This document shows positions 27,001 through 39,039 of a DNA stretch of 64,000 nt, one piece after another (position 1 is the first letter of the stretch; each line of letters starts with the position of its first letter). The notes under the pieces are model-generated. The model made no database searches and was not told where the DNA came from. It saw only the letters and a program-made list of their open reading frames with translations. This DNA comes from Pyxicephalus adspersus (taxonomy: Eukaryota; Chordata; Amphibia; Anura; Pyxicephalidae): NCBI RefSeq assembly GCF_032062135.1, contig NC_092861.1, positions 62,365,027 to 62,429,026 on the forward strand, written 5' to 3'. The position numbers and the translations under genes were made by a program.

Positions 27001-27933
27001 AGTGATTTAGAAATAAAATTGGAATGGTTTTTTGATGTAGGAGAGCAGTCAAAAGAAGACAAGTCTTGACTAAACAAAAGTTCAACGTGTAGAATTGTGT
27101 TGCAAAAATGCACCATACCAGATCAATAGCTAGGAAAATTTAGGCTCCATGGTGCGTAAATGGGAACTAAATGGTATGACAGCTCTTTTAGTTATTAAAA
27201 GTATGTACTTTTATGATATATCTGCAACTACTGTAAGTATATACTGTATGCGTTTCTGATATGATGGATTGACTTGAACATTGAAAACACCATACATAAA
27301 TTGTAGCTCCATATCATGCCTTTATGGTATCTCTCCATTTATTTAAAGTTGAATAAAAGGGAAAACAAAAGGAACGATGTTCAAAAAAAAATGATAATGA
27401 AATGAGTGCTTATTCATAATGCATGTGGCCTAAAGCATTTTGTGCATTGCCAATTTAAGGCATATTAACAGATTTTGCTCTAACCCCCTTTTAACAAATT
27501 TATTAACATTAACTTTGCATATTGAACATACACTTTGAAAAGTGAACAGTGATTTTGCTAAATGATTAGCTTCTACTCTTTTAATAAGAATAAACATCAC
27601 TAAACTGCTTATCTGGATATATTTACTGGACAAAATACAACAAATGACCAAACAAACAAAGCAAAACAAAATAAAAATAAAAAAATAAAACAAATTTATG
27701 CCTGTATTAGAGATCTTCAGTTTCAGCTACACTTTGCTTACTAGCTAAATGATAAGTTTGTAAAGCTGCAAAAATTCACTGACTGCTTATTACAATAAAG
27801 GCAGTGTGATATAAGTAGGATAGTAAAATAAGATAATCAAATGCAGGACAAATGTTTTTCTTTAGATAAATAATTACTGCCTCATGTTGGGTTTAAAAGT
27901 TCCGTTCACATTTCAACATAACTTCATACATTG
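24051..27933. other. Intron without recognised mobile elements
   Basis: AT-rich intron. 24370-24560 is repeat-poor and slightly more complex. 25360-25800 is GC-richer with open frames on the minus strand, none matching a family. Confidence 0.4.
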
Positions 27934-28132
27934 TGCCCGATTTATTAAAGCTCTCCAAGACTGGAGAAGATAGAATATAATGGAAGGAACTGGATGATCC
28001 AGCAAACCTGCATTGGAATTCTTTAAAAGCTGTTGCTATAAGGTAGCAAATGTTTTCAGTCCTTGACCAAATCAGTTTTGCTGGATCACCCAGGTTAACC
28101 CCTGATAATCTTCTTCAGGCTATTCTAAATGA
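27934..28132. mobile_element. Palindromic family A element, copy 4 (decayed right arm)
   Basis: Left arm GCCCGATTTATTAAAGCTCTCC preceded by CATTG; inner blocks GATCCAGCAAACC and GCTGGATCACCCAGG are intact. The right terminus is eroded to AATCTTCTTCAGGC, so the outer stem is lost. Confidence 0.75.
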
Positions 28133-28335
28133 TTGGCACTGCAACACAATGGACATCATACTGCATTGTTAGTGCAATGCATACGGATGAAGGCTGCCTA
28201 TAAAAAAAAAACAAAAATTCAAATTTACATAGAAAGGCAGAAAATTTAATGTGATCTTACAACATTGCAGTTTTAAGTCTTAATTCCCTAAATTGTCAGT
28301 TTTTTTTATTTCACTGCCTAACTTAATTTAGGTAC

Positions 28336-28729
28336 TTAAAGAGGAACTAAACTGAAAATGCTTAAAACAAAAAAAAAAATACACTTACCTTCTTTCCCGC
28401 AGGGCAGTCCTATCCATCTGGAGGTCCCAGCATTGTCCCAGCATCTGTCTCCGAGCTGGCGCGCTGGCAGCGCCATCTTCAACTCTTCTTCCTGGTTCTT
28501 CTCACAGGACGCGAGATCGGGTGATGTAGGTTGGAAAAAAATTGCCAATCTCACTGCGCATGCGTGAGATAGGCAAATTTTTCTCTTTTCATGAAAAGGC
28601 TCCTTCTACACATGCCCCAGATGCTCGGACATGCACAAAAAGAGCACCCAAGAGCCTCCAGGGATGCGTGACGTAGGTAGGCTTTGTGCTCCCATTCATT
28701 CTCGACCGCCTAGGTCGTGTTGCACTTAA
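28336..28729 (-). mobile_element. TTAA-type non-autonomous element (family B), copy 2
   Basis: TTAA at both ends (28336-28339, 28726-28729). On the minus strand the order is a small hairpin (CGACC/GGTCG, 28703-28717), GAATGGGA, the GC-rich core with GAAGATGGCGCTG, a donor-like GGTAAGTGTA (28380-28389), a T-run, and GTTTAGTTCCTCTTTAA. This matches copy 1 at 723-1095 module by module in the opposite orientation. Non-coding; the overlapping open frames are chance. Confidence 0.65.
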
Positions 28730-31440
28730 AAAAAAAACCGAAGCAAACAGAATCTTGTCTACCCTTTTATGTAAAGAAAAGGGTACCCTTTATGAGAGTG
28801 GTGCTCTATATAAATATTTTGTATTAGAATTAGCATTTCGTTTGCATTAGAATTGGATATGTGTGAGTGTCACTACAAGCTAATAAAGTATATTAGCATG
28901 GTTAAGGTGCCAAATCAAATTTAGCAAGAGATAAACATCATTTGATCTGAAAGTAGAATTACAGTCTGGCATAACATAACAGAAAACCTGTTTCCAGATT
29001 CCTTATTGTCCATATAGTTATCCTACATGCCTCAGTCTTACACGAATAACATCCGTGTGAAAAAACAAAATGCCCGTTTCACAGCACAGTTATCCTAGGG
29101 TCAGCCATACTGCATGGTTTGCTCATATCCTGTTTAGAGCAAGAGTTGTAAATGTCAAAAAAAACATTATGACTTTAGTCACTTTAACCGTTATGGGGAA
29201 TCGTCCTGTTTTGTTGGCATACCAGGTAAAAACTTATCTCCTGTTTTTCTACACTTCACTATTTACAAAATCATGATTATTCTCTTTAGATGTACTTTGC
29301 ATTGTGACTAAAATATAAAGCACAGTAAACAAAGAAACGAGTGTTGTTCATTGCAGACAATCAGATACAATCAATTTGTAATCATAAACTAGGTAACCAT
29401 TATTGTTACTGCTAGTTAAAACAATCCTAGGAGACCACTGTGGCACTATTTTATACCCAGAGCTGTTGCTGTTCTTGTTAATACATCTTTCCAAGAAAGC
29501 AGATATAACTCCGTGTGGAATTATTGCAATGCATTAAGTAACATCGTGTAAAAATGTAATGGCTTGGAAAATATTTTTAGAGGTTTTTGGGCCATATATT
29601 TGATGAAGTGCCATCAAAATTAGCTTGTGTCATGTACAAAATGTGGAGAAAGTTAAAAGCCTCTGAAGGGTTTCCTGGGGGCCAATTGTGAGTTCTTTAT
29701 TACTTATACTATCTGATAAATGACTAGTCCCAAATGAGTTATGTTACTTTCTATAAACCGTAACAATTTAAAATAAAAGTCCTATTCTTTAGATATAAAA
29801 TGTTTTACAGAAAAAAAAAACATTTTTGCATGCAAATCTAACTGGCAGACCTATTTCCTCGTATAAAAGATTTCAGTTGAGGTTTTTGGTCTTTAGCCTC
29901 CAGCTTATTCTAAGTTAAGTCTTTTCTCAACTTAATTATAACAAGATGGCTAGTCTGAATCTGTAAGTGACTTCTAGGTCAAGTAACGACATTTACTGTC
30001 TATAATCTCCAGCTGAAATATTACACACATTGCGCTTCTTTGCATTGCTTATTAATCTTCATTGGCCCCAAGTTGGCAGCCATAAACTCAGAGTAAGTCT
30101 TGTCTTTCACTGCACACAGATTGCTGCATATGTATGTATAATGGCTAGGAAATGACACTTCTATTGGGTCACTTCTATCTCAGCCTTGACACAGATATAT
30201 TGCACTGGAAATATTTTCTTTTATATTCATAAATCTGAAACAAAACATATTTTTGAAAGAGACAGCTTAGAAAGCCATTCTAAATCCTCTCCCTTGTGAC
30301 TCTGTAAAAAAAACAGCTGACAATATCTATTAAATTCCATTACCCCTTTCTATATCTTGGCTATGGATGGTTAAAAACTGTACAATGTTGTAGGTAACTG
30401 TACATAATACCAGTCTGGTGATTGGATAATACAAAAGTCAGCATTTTGGTTCAAACTCTATAAAATGCCTACGTTTAGGTATTTTTCTTGACCTGTTACT
30501 GGATGGGTTTATTTGCCGAGTCCCTACAAGAAATAGCAAAGAAATCACTTCACAGTAACTTTGTGATGTGCATAGCAAATTATATTCTCTTATAAAGTCG
30601 TTTGTCTGTATATTGTACATGCTTTGCACCTGATGTGATCCTTTCTATTCTCACAAGGGTTCCATCTCTTCTTTATATAGCTTTGTATAAACATTCAATA
30701 AAAGGTGACAGTAGGAACTACTACCTGTTTTGTTCTATAGAGAGGGAAGTGTGAGGATGAGCAGGAGGCCCCCACTCTAAAAGTCCTCATTAGTAGTCAG
30801 TTGTTTAGTGATTCACCTTGACTCATTGCAAAATATATTGTGAATTACGTGTCCTGGTGCCTGACAATGCAAGCCAATGACAGATGTTTGTTTCGGGCAA
30901 CAAATAAGGTGTATAAAGCTTGGATTTCTGGTGTGTTTTGTCTTTCTGTAAGCCCAGTTTTTTTTAAGAATTCACGTTGGCATTCTACGTTTTCTAGCTG
31001 ATCCCCCAGTAGCACACTTATCTTCCCTCTCATTCTCAGTTAACACGTCATGCCCTCTTGTAGCACCCCTATTCAATGCACTTAGTGACCTTACTGTTCT
31101 TGTAAGTGATCGCTTGAAAGCATCTTCCTGCCTCCTTCATATATTCCCTGCAAGTCTTGTAGTGATATGTATGTTTGAGGTTTTTGTATTCAGTTCTACA
31201 TTATGTAACATACTGCAATTATTAAAACTGCTGCCAAAAAGGAAATGGTGTAGAATAGTAAGTGAAGTTGTAACAGGAAGTAATATATACATGAAACACA
31301 TATCTGCCCCGTGAAAAAGGCCAAGGATAAAAACATTTCATGGTCCCAAGTCTTTTAAGCATAATGAACTATATGGTAAAAATAATTTACATGAAGAGTT
31401 TCAGAACACATCATGAAAATAAACAACATATAAAAACATG
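28730..31440. other. Intron without recognised mobile elements
   Basis: AT-rich, apparently single-copy sequence. A TGCATGCAAATC octamer-like site lies near 29828. Short frames at 29070, 30438 and 30845 have no domain. Confidence 0.4.
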
Positions 31441-31448
31441 TCTTGGAG

Positions 31449-31600
31449 CGGGGGTCGGCAAAGTTTTATGGCCACTAGACCATTTATTGGGTGGGAAGGA
31501 GCACACTAGGCCGGATCAGCCGCAATGTCTCCGCCCACCATCAGGGAACGCCCCCTGAAGTGAAATCCCCTTCCTCCGTATGCATAGGAGTTCATTTAAC
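31449..31600 (+). mobile_element. hAT-like fragment (GGGGTCGGCAAAG terminus)
   Basis: Starts GGGGGTCGGCAAAGTTTTAT, a hAT/Charlie-type end (compare CAGGGGTCGGCAAAC). Body includes CACTAGACCATTTATTGGG and GAACGCCCCCTGAAGTG. The opposite terminus is missing; the copy appears truncated where the next element begins. Confidence 0.6.
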
Positions 31601-31619
31601 AATAGATTATATATGCATC

Positions 31620-31802
31620 TCAGGTCCGTTTAACTGACCCCAATGATCTTTTTGACTATCTGTTAGACTCACGTTCTTCCCACTGACCGCCACAATAATG
31701 TACTATGAGTTGTGAATCATTATAGTATTTATAACAGGGTTCCCTAACACCCGAAAATTATTTCAAAGGTTCTCCCATGTTAAGGTTAGAAAAAAAAGGC
31801 TG
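31620..31802 (-). mobile_element. hAT-like family D, copy 2 (truncated)
   Basis: On the minus strand, GGGAACCCTG, CAACTCATAGTACATTA, GTGGCGGTCAGTGGGA and AACAGATAGTCAAAAAGATC align in order with 260-395 of copy 1. One terminus (equivalent to GAGAAACACTG) is absent. Confidence 0.65.
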
Positions 31803-32191
31803 GCTTAGAAGATTTTTAGTTTCCACGTTCATACTGATCCAATAGCTTTACCCTAGATCACACAAACCAGAAAATTCAGATATACAATCGAGAACAATGT
31901 GCTGAGAAGCTATTAAGAAATATTCCATATTTTTAGAGCCCCCAGCTGACAGTGTGAAGCTGCTGCCTTTCAATTCTATCTGTCACTGTCAGATCATGTC
32001 CCCCATGACCATCAGATACCAAATAGAGTGTTTCCAATCTACTGTTAGTTATGACATAATGAGAATAAACAAACTGAAGGCTTTATTGAGAAAATACAAA
32101 ATCAATAGAATAAAAAAAAATAAACATTTGTTTTATTACCTTTTGCCAGTGTTTAATTCAGGAAAAGACAGTTTAGGCTTATAAATATAAC

Positions 32192-32208
32192 TATATATAT
32201 ATATATAT
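32192..32208. repeat. Short (TA)n
   Basis: About eight TA units in AT-rich intron. Confidence 0.85.
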
Positions 32209-33372
32209 GGAAAATTAGCAATAAGGTTTTGTCAAGGTAACCCATTTTTATTTGTCATTGTTAATACAAGAGTTAATTTTGTTAAAAACAAAACCTATGG
32301 CCATGAATTACCTCTTAATTCATTAAATATTATAAAGGCCTACAATCAGTTAATGTATTAGAAATAGCTAATAAGCATAAAAGGCTAACTTGATTGTTGT
32401 GAGATTTCTACTGTAAATGTCTTTTTGAATAGGCTATGAGGTCACAATACTATCATAATGGCTACCCTTTTTTCAAAATTGATTTGAATTGCACATTTTG
32501 TATGGTTTTTGCTTTAGTTTATTACACAGTTACCTCCAACTGTCACAATTTTGTTTGTGGAAATGAAACTCTTTAAACATTGAAGCTATTGTGGATTATT
32601 ATATTGTCAGTTTTTATATCCATCTGCTATGACCAATATTCTGCTCTAAAGCTTATTACATAAACTGTATTATACCCCGCTATTACACCCTGACCCTTAT
32701 TTTACACATTGTATTAATTAATAACTACTACTAATAGCATTTTATTGACACTCTACTCAGGAAAAATGTGGTGTGACAAAGGAAGTCCATGTATCCAACA
32801 TTATACTTGATTTAATGTTATATTAAAAACATAAAACAGATATTGTATATTTATAACAGTAAGATGCATTTGTAATGTCGACTTTAAATTCTAGCACAAA
32901 ATGTCAATTTTATTAGCATATTACACACAAATAATCCTTTAGTATTTGCAATAGAGATAGTCACAATGCGTATAAGAAGATTAATCATAATCGTGCAACG
33001 TATTTAAAAGTTTAAACATATCATGGATAAACTCTTTGTACTTCAATTGGATTTACACTTTTTTTTTTCAATTTTATTTATAATAGATTTTAATGAATTG
33101 TAGTTACAAAACAGACAATGCAGTAACTGTTCATTTAAAGGAAACTCTCACAGGAAAATCAAGATTCACATGCATGTTGTTAACTCTTCAGGGTGAATTG
33201 TTACTTGTACATTTTGCTGGCACTATGGATATGTATCATTGTTTTCTGTCCATGTCTGGATAAACCCATTTATTCCTCAACATCTATTTGCTAAAAAATC
33301 TGTGTATCTTTCTAGAAATGCATCTTTTTATACAGATATTTTAGAAGTAAATCTTGACCACAAACTACCTTG

Positions 33373-33373
<1 letters not shown>

Positions 33374-33446
<73 letters not shown>
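33374..33446. repeat. Compound (TA)n (CA)n microsatellite
   Basis: A (TA)n run, a short ACACAC interruption at 33409-33415, a second (TA)n and a final ACACATATAC. Both strands carry meaningless Tyr-Ile open frames here. Confidence 0.93.
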
Positions 33447-33447
<1 letters not shown>

Positions 33448-36400
33448 AGTCAAATATCAGATGATTTCTATAGGAAAAGAGTAGATCTTTGTACAAGTCT
33501 ATATTGATATGTGCTTTGCTATGTGGATAGTGAGTTTGATTTGCTTGTGTCACCACTTTTCACCACTTAGAACGTGTTTGAACTCAGGATGAGCTTCATA
33601 AATTGTAGGTTTGTGTATGTAACAGTATAAACATACCTTTGTTTTCAGTAGTTCCAATTCATTGGATTGCAAGAATGCAAATTAACATTGCAAAATTGTC
33701 AGTTTAGGCAATATATGGTTATTGGTCATTCTTTATCTTGTTGGAAAAATATCTCACACTACATGATTATACAGAAGGGTGGGGAATGGGGGAATTTTCT
33801 GTGCTAGATCGTGTGACAGAGACAGGGATCCAGACTTCAGGTTTACTTTTAAATCATATGTTGTGCTTGCAATCCTGTTGCAAATTCTAATAGCACTTTA
33901 AAGCAACATATTACAAATAATATTACAGTCTGTCTGGAACGAGGGATCTAGAGTAAACATGATGCAGCTCTGTTTTGCCCCCCACAACCTTCACTGTAGC
34001 AGATCACAGCAATATTGATCTGCTATGCATTAGAATAGGAAGGTTTGAATCAGGTATGCTCTTAAAGAAATGCATGTATAAGTCTTTCTCTCTCTCCCTG
34101 TACATATATGTTCACTGTATATGTACGTATGCATTCTAAATTACAGCAATCTGCTCTCCAAGACATTTGCATCCTTTACATCACTTAAAATAAAAAAGAA
34201 AGTCTTTTGTAAAAAAGGAAGGTAAATCACATGCTAATTTGTAAAGATCTTCTACATTCTACATCCTGGAGTTGATTTAATACATTCTATAGAAACTGTT
34301 CTGTTAATGAATAAGGTGAAGGTTCTCACTGAATTCCCAACTAATGGGAAAAAAAGAGATTTGTTGGTTGTATTTATTTATAGTTTACTATTCCCATAAT
34401 GTCTAAAGCATTCCAAATTTTATATATTATATAATAATTTTATTTGGCCTGTGGACCTATCCATGTTTAAAGTTAGCATAGTATTCTTTATTTACACAGA
34501 ATAAATGTTTGCTCTTTAGTGAATGATTTCCTATTACACACAGTACAGTAAATGTATTTGTATATTACAATAAATATACCTATTTAGTACACCTATTAGT
34601 TCTATTAATTACAACAAATAATTTCTCTGAATTTTCTTTCTATAAGGGCAGCTACTAATGTTACTGTTAATCCTACTAAAACATTCCCTGTTCAGCTCAA
34701 GCAATGTTCAGATTGTATTGTACTGACATTTGGCCAATGCCCATCTGAGTTATAGCTTGCAAATCACTTGACTGGAAAGGTAGGCTTCATTTGTGAACCC
34801 TAAAATTTACAAAGCAGATAGTCGCTGCCTATTGTGTACATTCACTTACTACTGCTACCACTGTTTGTATACTGTGGGATGTATGCAACAAAAATGATGG
34901 TGAGCATTTCCATTGGCTGGTGGTTGCCCCTCATTAACCACCACCACAACCACTGAATGAAAATGTCTTATTCACAAAGAATATACAGCCTGTTGTACCC
35001 AGTGGTCAATGGCTGCTTTCTGTATACTAACAAATTATTTTTGGTTATATCAGAGCCAAATTAACTTTGCAACCAGTCCTTATCTGAACATAAATCCTAA
35101 TGGCCACAGATGTATATCTTCTATAAAACAAAACATGCTTTTGTCCCACCAGGACACATGGTGGAACCTCCATGTACATGTAGTATTAACCCTAAAGGAT
35201 ACAAGCATGAATTAACAATAAACCCCATTTGCTTCCAATCTGCTTAAAAGTCAGTCCTCATTCGATTGAACTCTGAAACTCTGTATACAAACATAGAATG
35301 TAAAGGCCATTTATAAATGACTAGTGGAATTATAAAAAATACAATTGTAATAGATGGCAAAGTAGTCTTTAAAACTTCATCATTCTGATTTTCAAAAATA
35401 ATTCCATGACTTTGTTATTTAATTTCATGTTTATTGCCAGTACATTTCAATCTATCAAATTCAGAACAATGTGTAGTACTTTTAGAACAACTCACTGTCT
35501 GTTTTTCTTCTTGTGAGTCAATATTTCTCAGCGAGTATGTAAGTTAATCTGCAATTTTCTCCTTCAATGACTTTTTCAATTGTTATCATTTTAATTTGAA
35601 ATACATTTAGGAGTTTCCAAGTAAACTCTTACTAATGAAACAGATATTTGGCTTAACATTCTCATTTTAACTACCCAAATGTTAGCCACTAGCAAAGATA
35701 ATTGCACTGCACATTTGTAGAGTAGGAATGTTACAGACTTAGGTGTTTCCATTTTTAGAACAAAATATGTTAGCATGTTTTATTAGTGCTGTGCTGTTAG
35801 GACTATCTCTAATATTATCTTTTTAATACTGCATGTGGTTTTTGTCTTTTTATGCATTTATATTATCCTCTTGTTTGTAGTTATCAAATGAGCAAGTTCA
35901 TCATCTGCAACAGGTATTTTTTGTACAGCTTTGTATAAGTTTTATTTTTATTATTTATTTTTGGGCTTTATAAATATTAAAAATATTAATAATATACCAG
36001 AAGTAATCTGCACATTCTGGGGCTAACTGGCTAATTCTCTTTTTATTATGACAGTCATAGTTTCGACACTTTCTGCTAACTATGTTGCCATTTTCTACCT
36101 TTAATACACCATACTGGTCATTAAGGCAGCCAATAAGAGACATAGGCCAATAAGAAGGTCCAAAGAAATGACGAATCTCAACACTACCTGGAAGTACTGG
36201 AGCTTTGGCTGTCAGAAGAGCCCCTGTATCTACTTGTAACATTAAGGTATAGGGAAATGTACCAGTCATGTACCGGCACCTTTTATTGTATGCACATTTT
36301 ACCAGCAGCAGATTTTGTCTTGTGCTAATGAAAGTACTTTTTTCAAGCAGTAACTCTGCAGACTTTTTTGCTTCTTAAATTTGACGATCCTTGGGACAGA

Positions 36401-37249
36401 GTATGTAAGCTTTGTAAAAAGAAAGGGGTATGAATGCTTCTGGGAAGATTTAGGAGACAGCCCAGCTCAATGACGTGCTAGACCACAGTGGAGAACATGT
36501 GTGTAGGAGCCATGGTCAGACATTCTAATGTACAGAGAATTTTAATCAATGCTGCTCTACTTGGCTGATAAATAGGAGCCTGTATATTCATCCTGACTGC
36601 ATTACAGCAATACAGTAAATTAAAAAGGTTCCAATGGGCTTTCAATACCGGTAAGTACAACAAAATTTGTTGCACAGAAAAATTTTAAAGTATTAGCATC
36701 CATATTATAAATTAAGAACTTGAAGCTGTGTTTCTGTACTTTCTTTTTTTTTAGCTTTTCTACAAATGTAGAAAGTCGAAATCTGCAAAAATGAAGTCAT
36801 CAATAGGAAGTGCTGTGGGAAAAAGTAATCAGCAGTTCCAAATATAAACCACAGAAAAAAACCTTGTTTGCACTGCCATTTTCATATGTAACCATGGTAA
36901 GAGAGAAGCAACAGCTGTTTTCAAATGAAAAATCACCTACTTGTGCTATGAGTAGGTTTGCCATTAAGCATACAAAAATAGTAACCATCTCTGAATCAGT
37001 CAAAATAACACCTGCAATATATTCTATTGGAACATGTGCATTATTAGGTGAACAGAGTTATGTTTATATTGAGCGCAGTACTACCATAATACCTTGTAAT
37101 ACTTCTTTTGTGTGGATTGTTTAAACATCTTTCTTTTTTAAGGATTTTTTTTCCATCAAAGCATAGCTCCTGCCTGGACATATTTTTAGCTTTTAAGTGT
37201 GTGCAAAGTTAAAATCTTTGTCATGTTTTTATTGTTGTCCTTATTAGAA
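33447..37249. other. Intron without recognised mobile elements
   Basis: AT-rich intron. A 104-codon minus-strand open frame (35955-36269) has an unusually non-simple composition but matches no family I know. GGTGGTTGCCCC / TTAACCACC near 34919 is a small inverted repeat. Confidence 0.4.
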
Positions 37250-37440
37250 GAGTTCGTTCTCGTTTCCTACCAAAGTGATACATTTTTTTTCAAATGAAGG
37301 TTCACTTTGCAAAGTAATTGTTAGTTAATATGATGAATACCCAATCATACGATAACATTTCTTTTTCACAATATTGGGTATTTAAAGATTCACCTTACTT
37401 ACAATAATGCACTTTTCAAAGTTGAAACATACTCTAAAAA
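37250..37440 (+). mobile_element. MITE-like family C, copy 2 (possible)
   Basis: Contains GGTTCACTTTGCAAAGT followed by GAATACCCAATCATACG (from 37334), as in the copy at 54575. A second AATATTGGGTATT downstream is partly complementary to the first block. Borders uncertain. Confidence 0.4.
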
Positions 37441-38989
37441 AGTAGAAAGCCTTCTTTCTTTAAGTAAATGAATCCTAATTTCATAGACACAAGTCAGATT
37501 AATTATCCAAATGAAGATAGAAGCAGCAGCTAAAAAACTTTCTTACAAGAAAAGGTAAAATATAAGTATAATATAAGATCTGTTTTGTTTCCCATGTAAC
37601 TTACACGTTTCCCTTGTTTATTACTGTATTTGTAAAAAATGTTGTGCTTATGACCCACTGACTTTTATATTATATTTCTACCCAAAAACACAACCATTGA
37701 CAAACTATGCACACAGTTTTCTTAGAAGGACCAATAATATAAAAAAAAAAAATTAACTACTATAAAGGAGCTATGAATGTAAAAATTAAAAGTACCCACA
37801 CCTGGACAGAATATAACACAGACTGAGTGACTTGTTTAAAATTTCTACCAGGGATACCAAGATAAAAGGATAATGCCTGGTGGCACTGGAAGTCATGCTA
37901 TTGGTACCCAAACAACAGCAAGAAGCAAATATAGGGCAGTCCCCACCTTTGGAAAAACTTTAAAAAAGGGCTAAAAAATGAAATTTGGTCCACATGTAAT
38001 GCTATCTGAATATTGGGATTGTTTCTACCTCTAAACAATGCCAGGAAATGGCAAAATAACAGCTGAAATGCAAATCAAATGTATATTAAAAATATCATTA
38101 CCTACCATAGTTATATGTGTTTTTATGTATTTATTCATGAATGTTATGAAACCCTTTTTCCATAAAGCACTTTGAAATTTTAAGTGGCCTCTTACAGCAG
38201 TTAAAATAAATAGTTTTTTTAGCGTTTGTGTTGAGAAACAGAATAGTTGTAACAAAATGTGTAAATAATGCTCCAGTAGCAACTCACATGTAAATTACAT
38301 TTCTTTTTATGTTCTTTTAAGCATTTACTTACCAAATAGATAAAAATTTACAAGTGTTAGGTAAACATGGGTGATTTGTTCACGTTAATGCTGAGATTTG
38401 TAGTTAAAATAATAACAACGTTGACAAACTACTATCACCATGCCCTTTGCACAGAACATGTTTTATACATGTAAGACATGCAAGGCCTTTACTGTACACA
38501 GACTAGGTGTGTGAGCTCATGGGGGAGCTTTAATTGCTCGGGGCATATCTATTAATATTTATGAGCCACTTATCCTAAAGACAAATTATAGTAAGGCCAG
38601 GAATAGTATAATGTAGGAAACTGTTAGTGAGAAAACTGAAGCTGACTCAAGTCTAAAAAAAATCTGTTTTTTTGATTAGTAAAAATTACCATAACGAAAA
38701 AGGAAACCAGGTAAAGTACTAGAGTTCAGTACCCCATAAGGTATGTAGGTTAGAAAATAATATAGGAGCATACTTGCGTATGGTTTACATCATCAAGTGA
38801 GATTATTTCTTAACCTTTTCATGATCATCAAGACGATTGAATTGTAGATACTTAGGTGACATTTAACAGCTCCAGTATGCATTGGATATCCTGACAAAAG
38901 TTACAATAAAATAATAATGATAAAGGTAATAATATTATGGGTTTATTGTTGATCATATGCAACTATGGCAAGACTAGGGACTTGATAAG

Positions 38990-39020
38990 GTGCTACGTAA
39001 TGTTGGTGCTATTTAAATAC
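38990..39020 (+). mobile_element. L2-like LINE 3' end fragment
   Basis: GGTGCTACGTAATGTTGGTGCTATTTAAATAC matches the 3' terminal motif of the LINE at 11460-11495 (GCTGCGTATTATGTTGGCGC). Very short, so tentative. Confidence 0.45.
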
Positions 39021-39039
39021 AAGTTATACATGTTCATAC

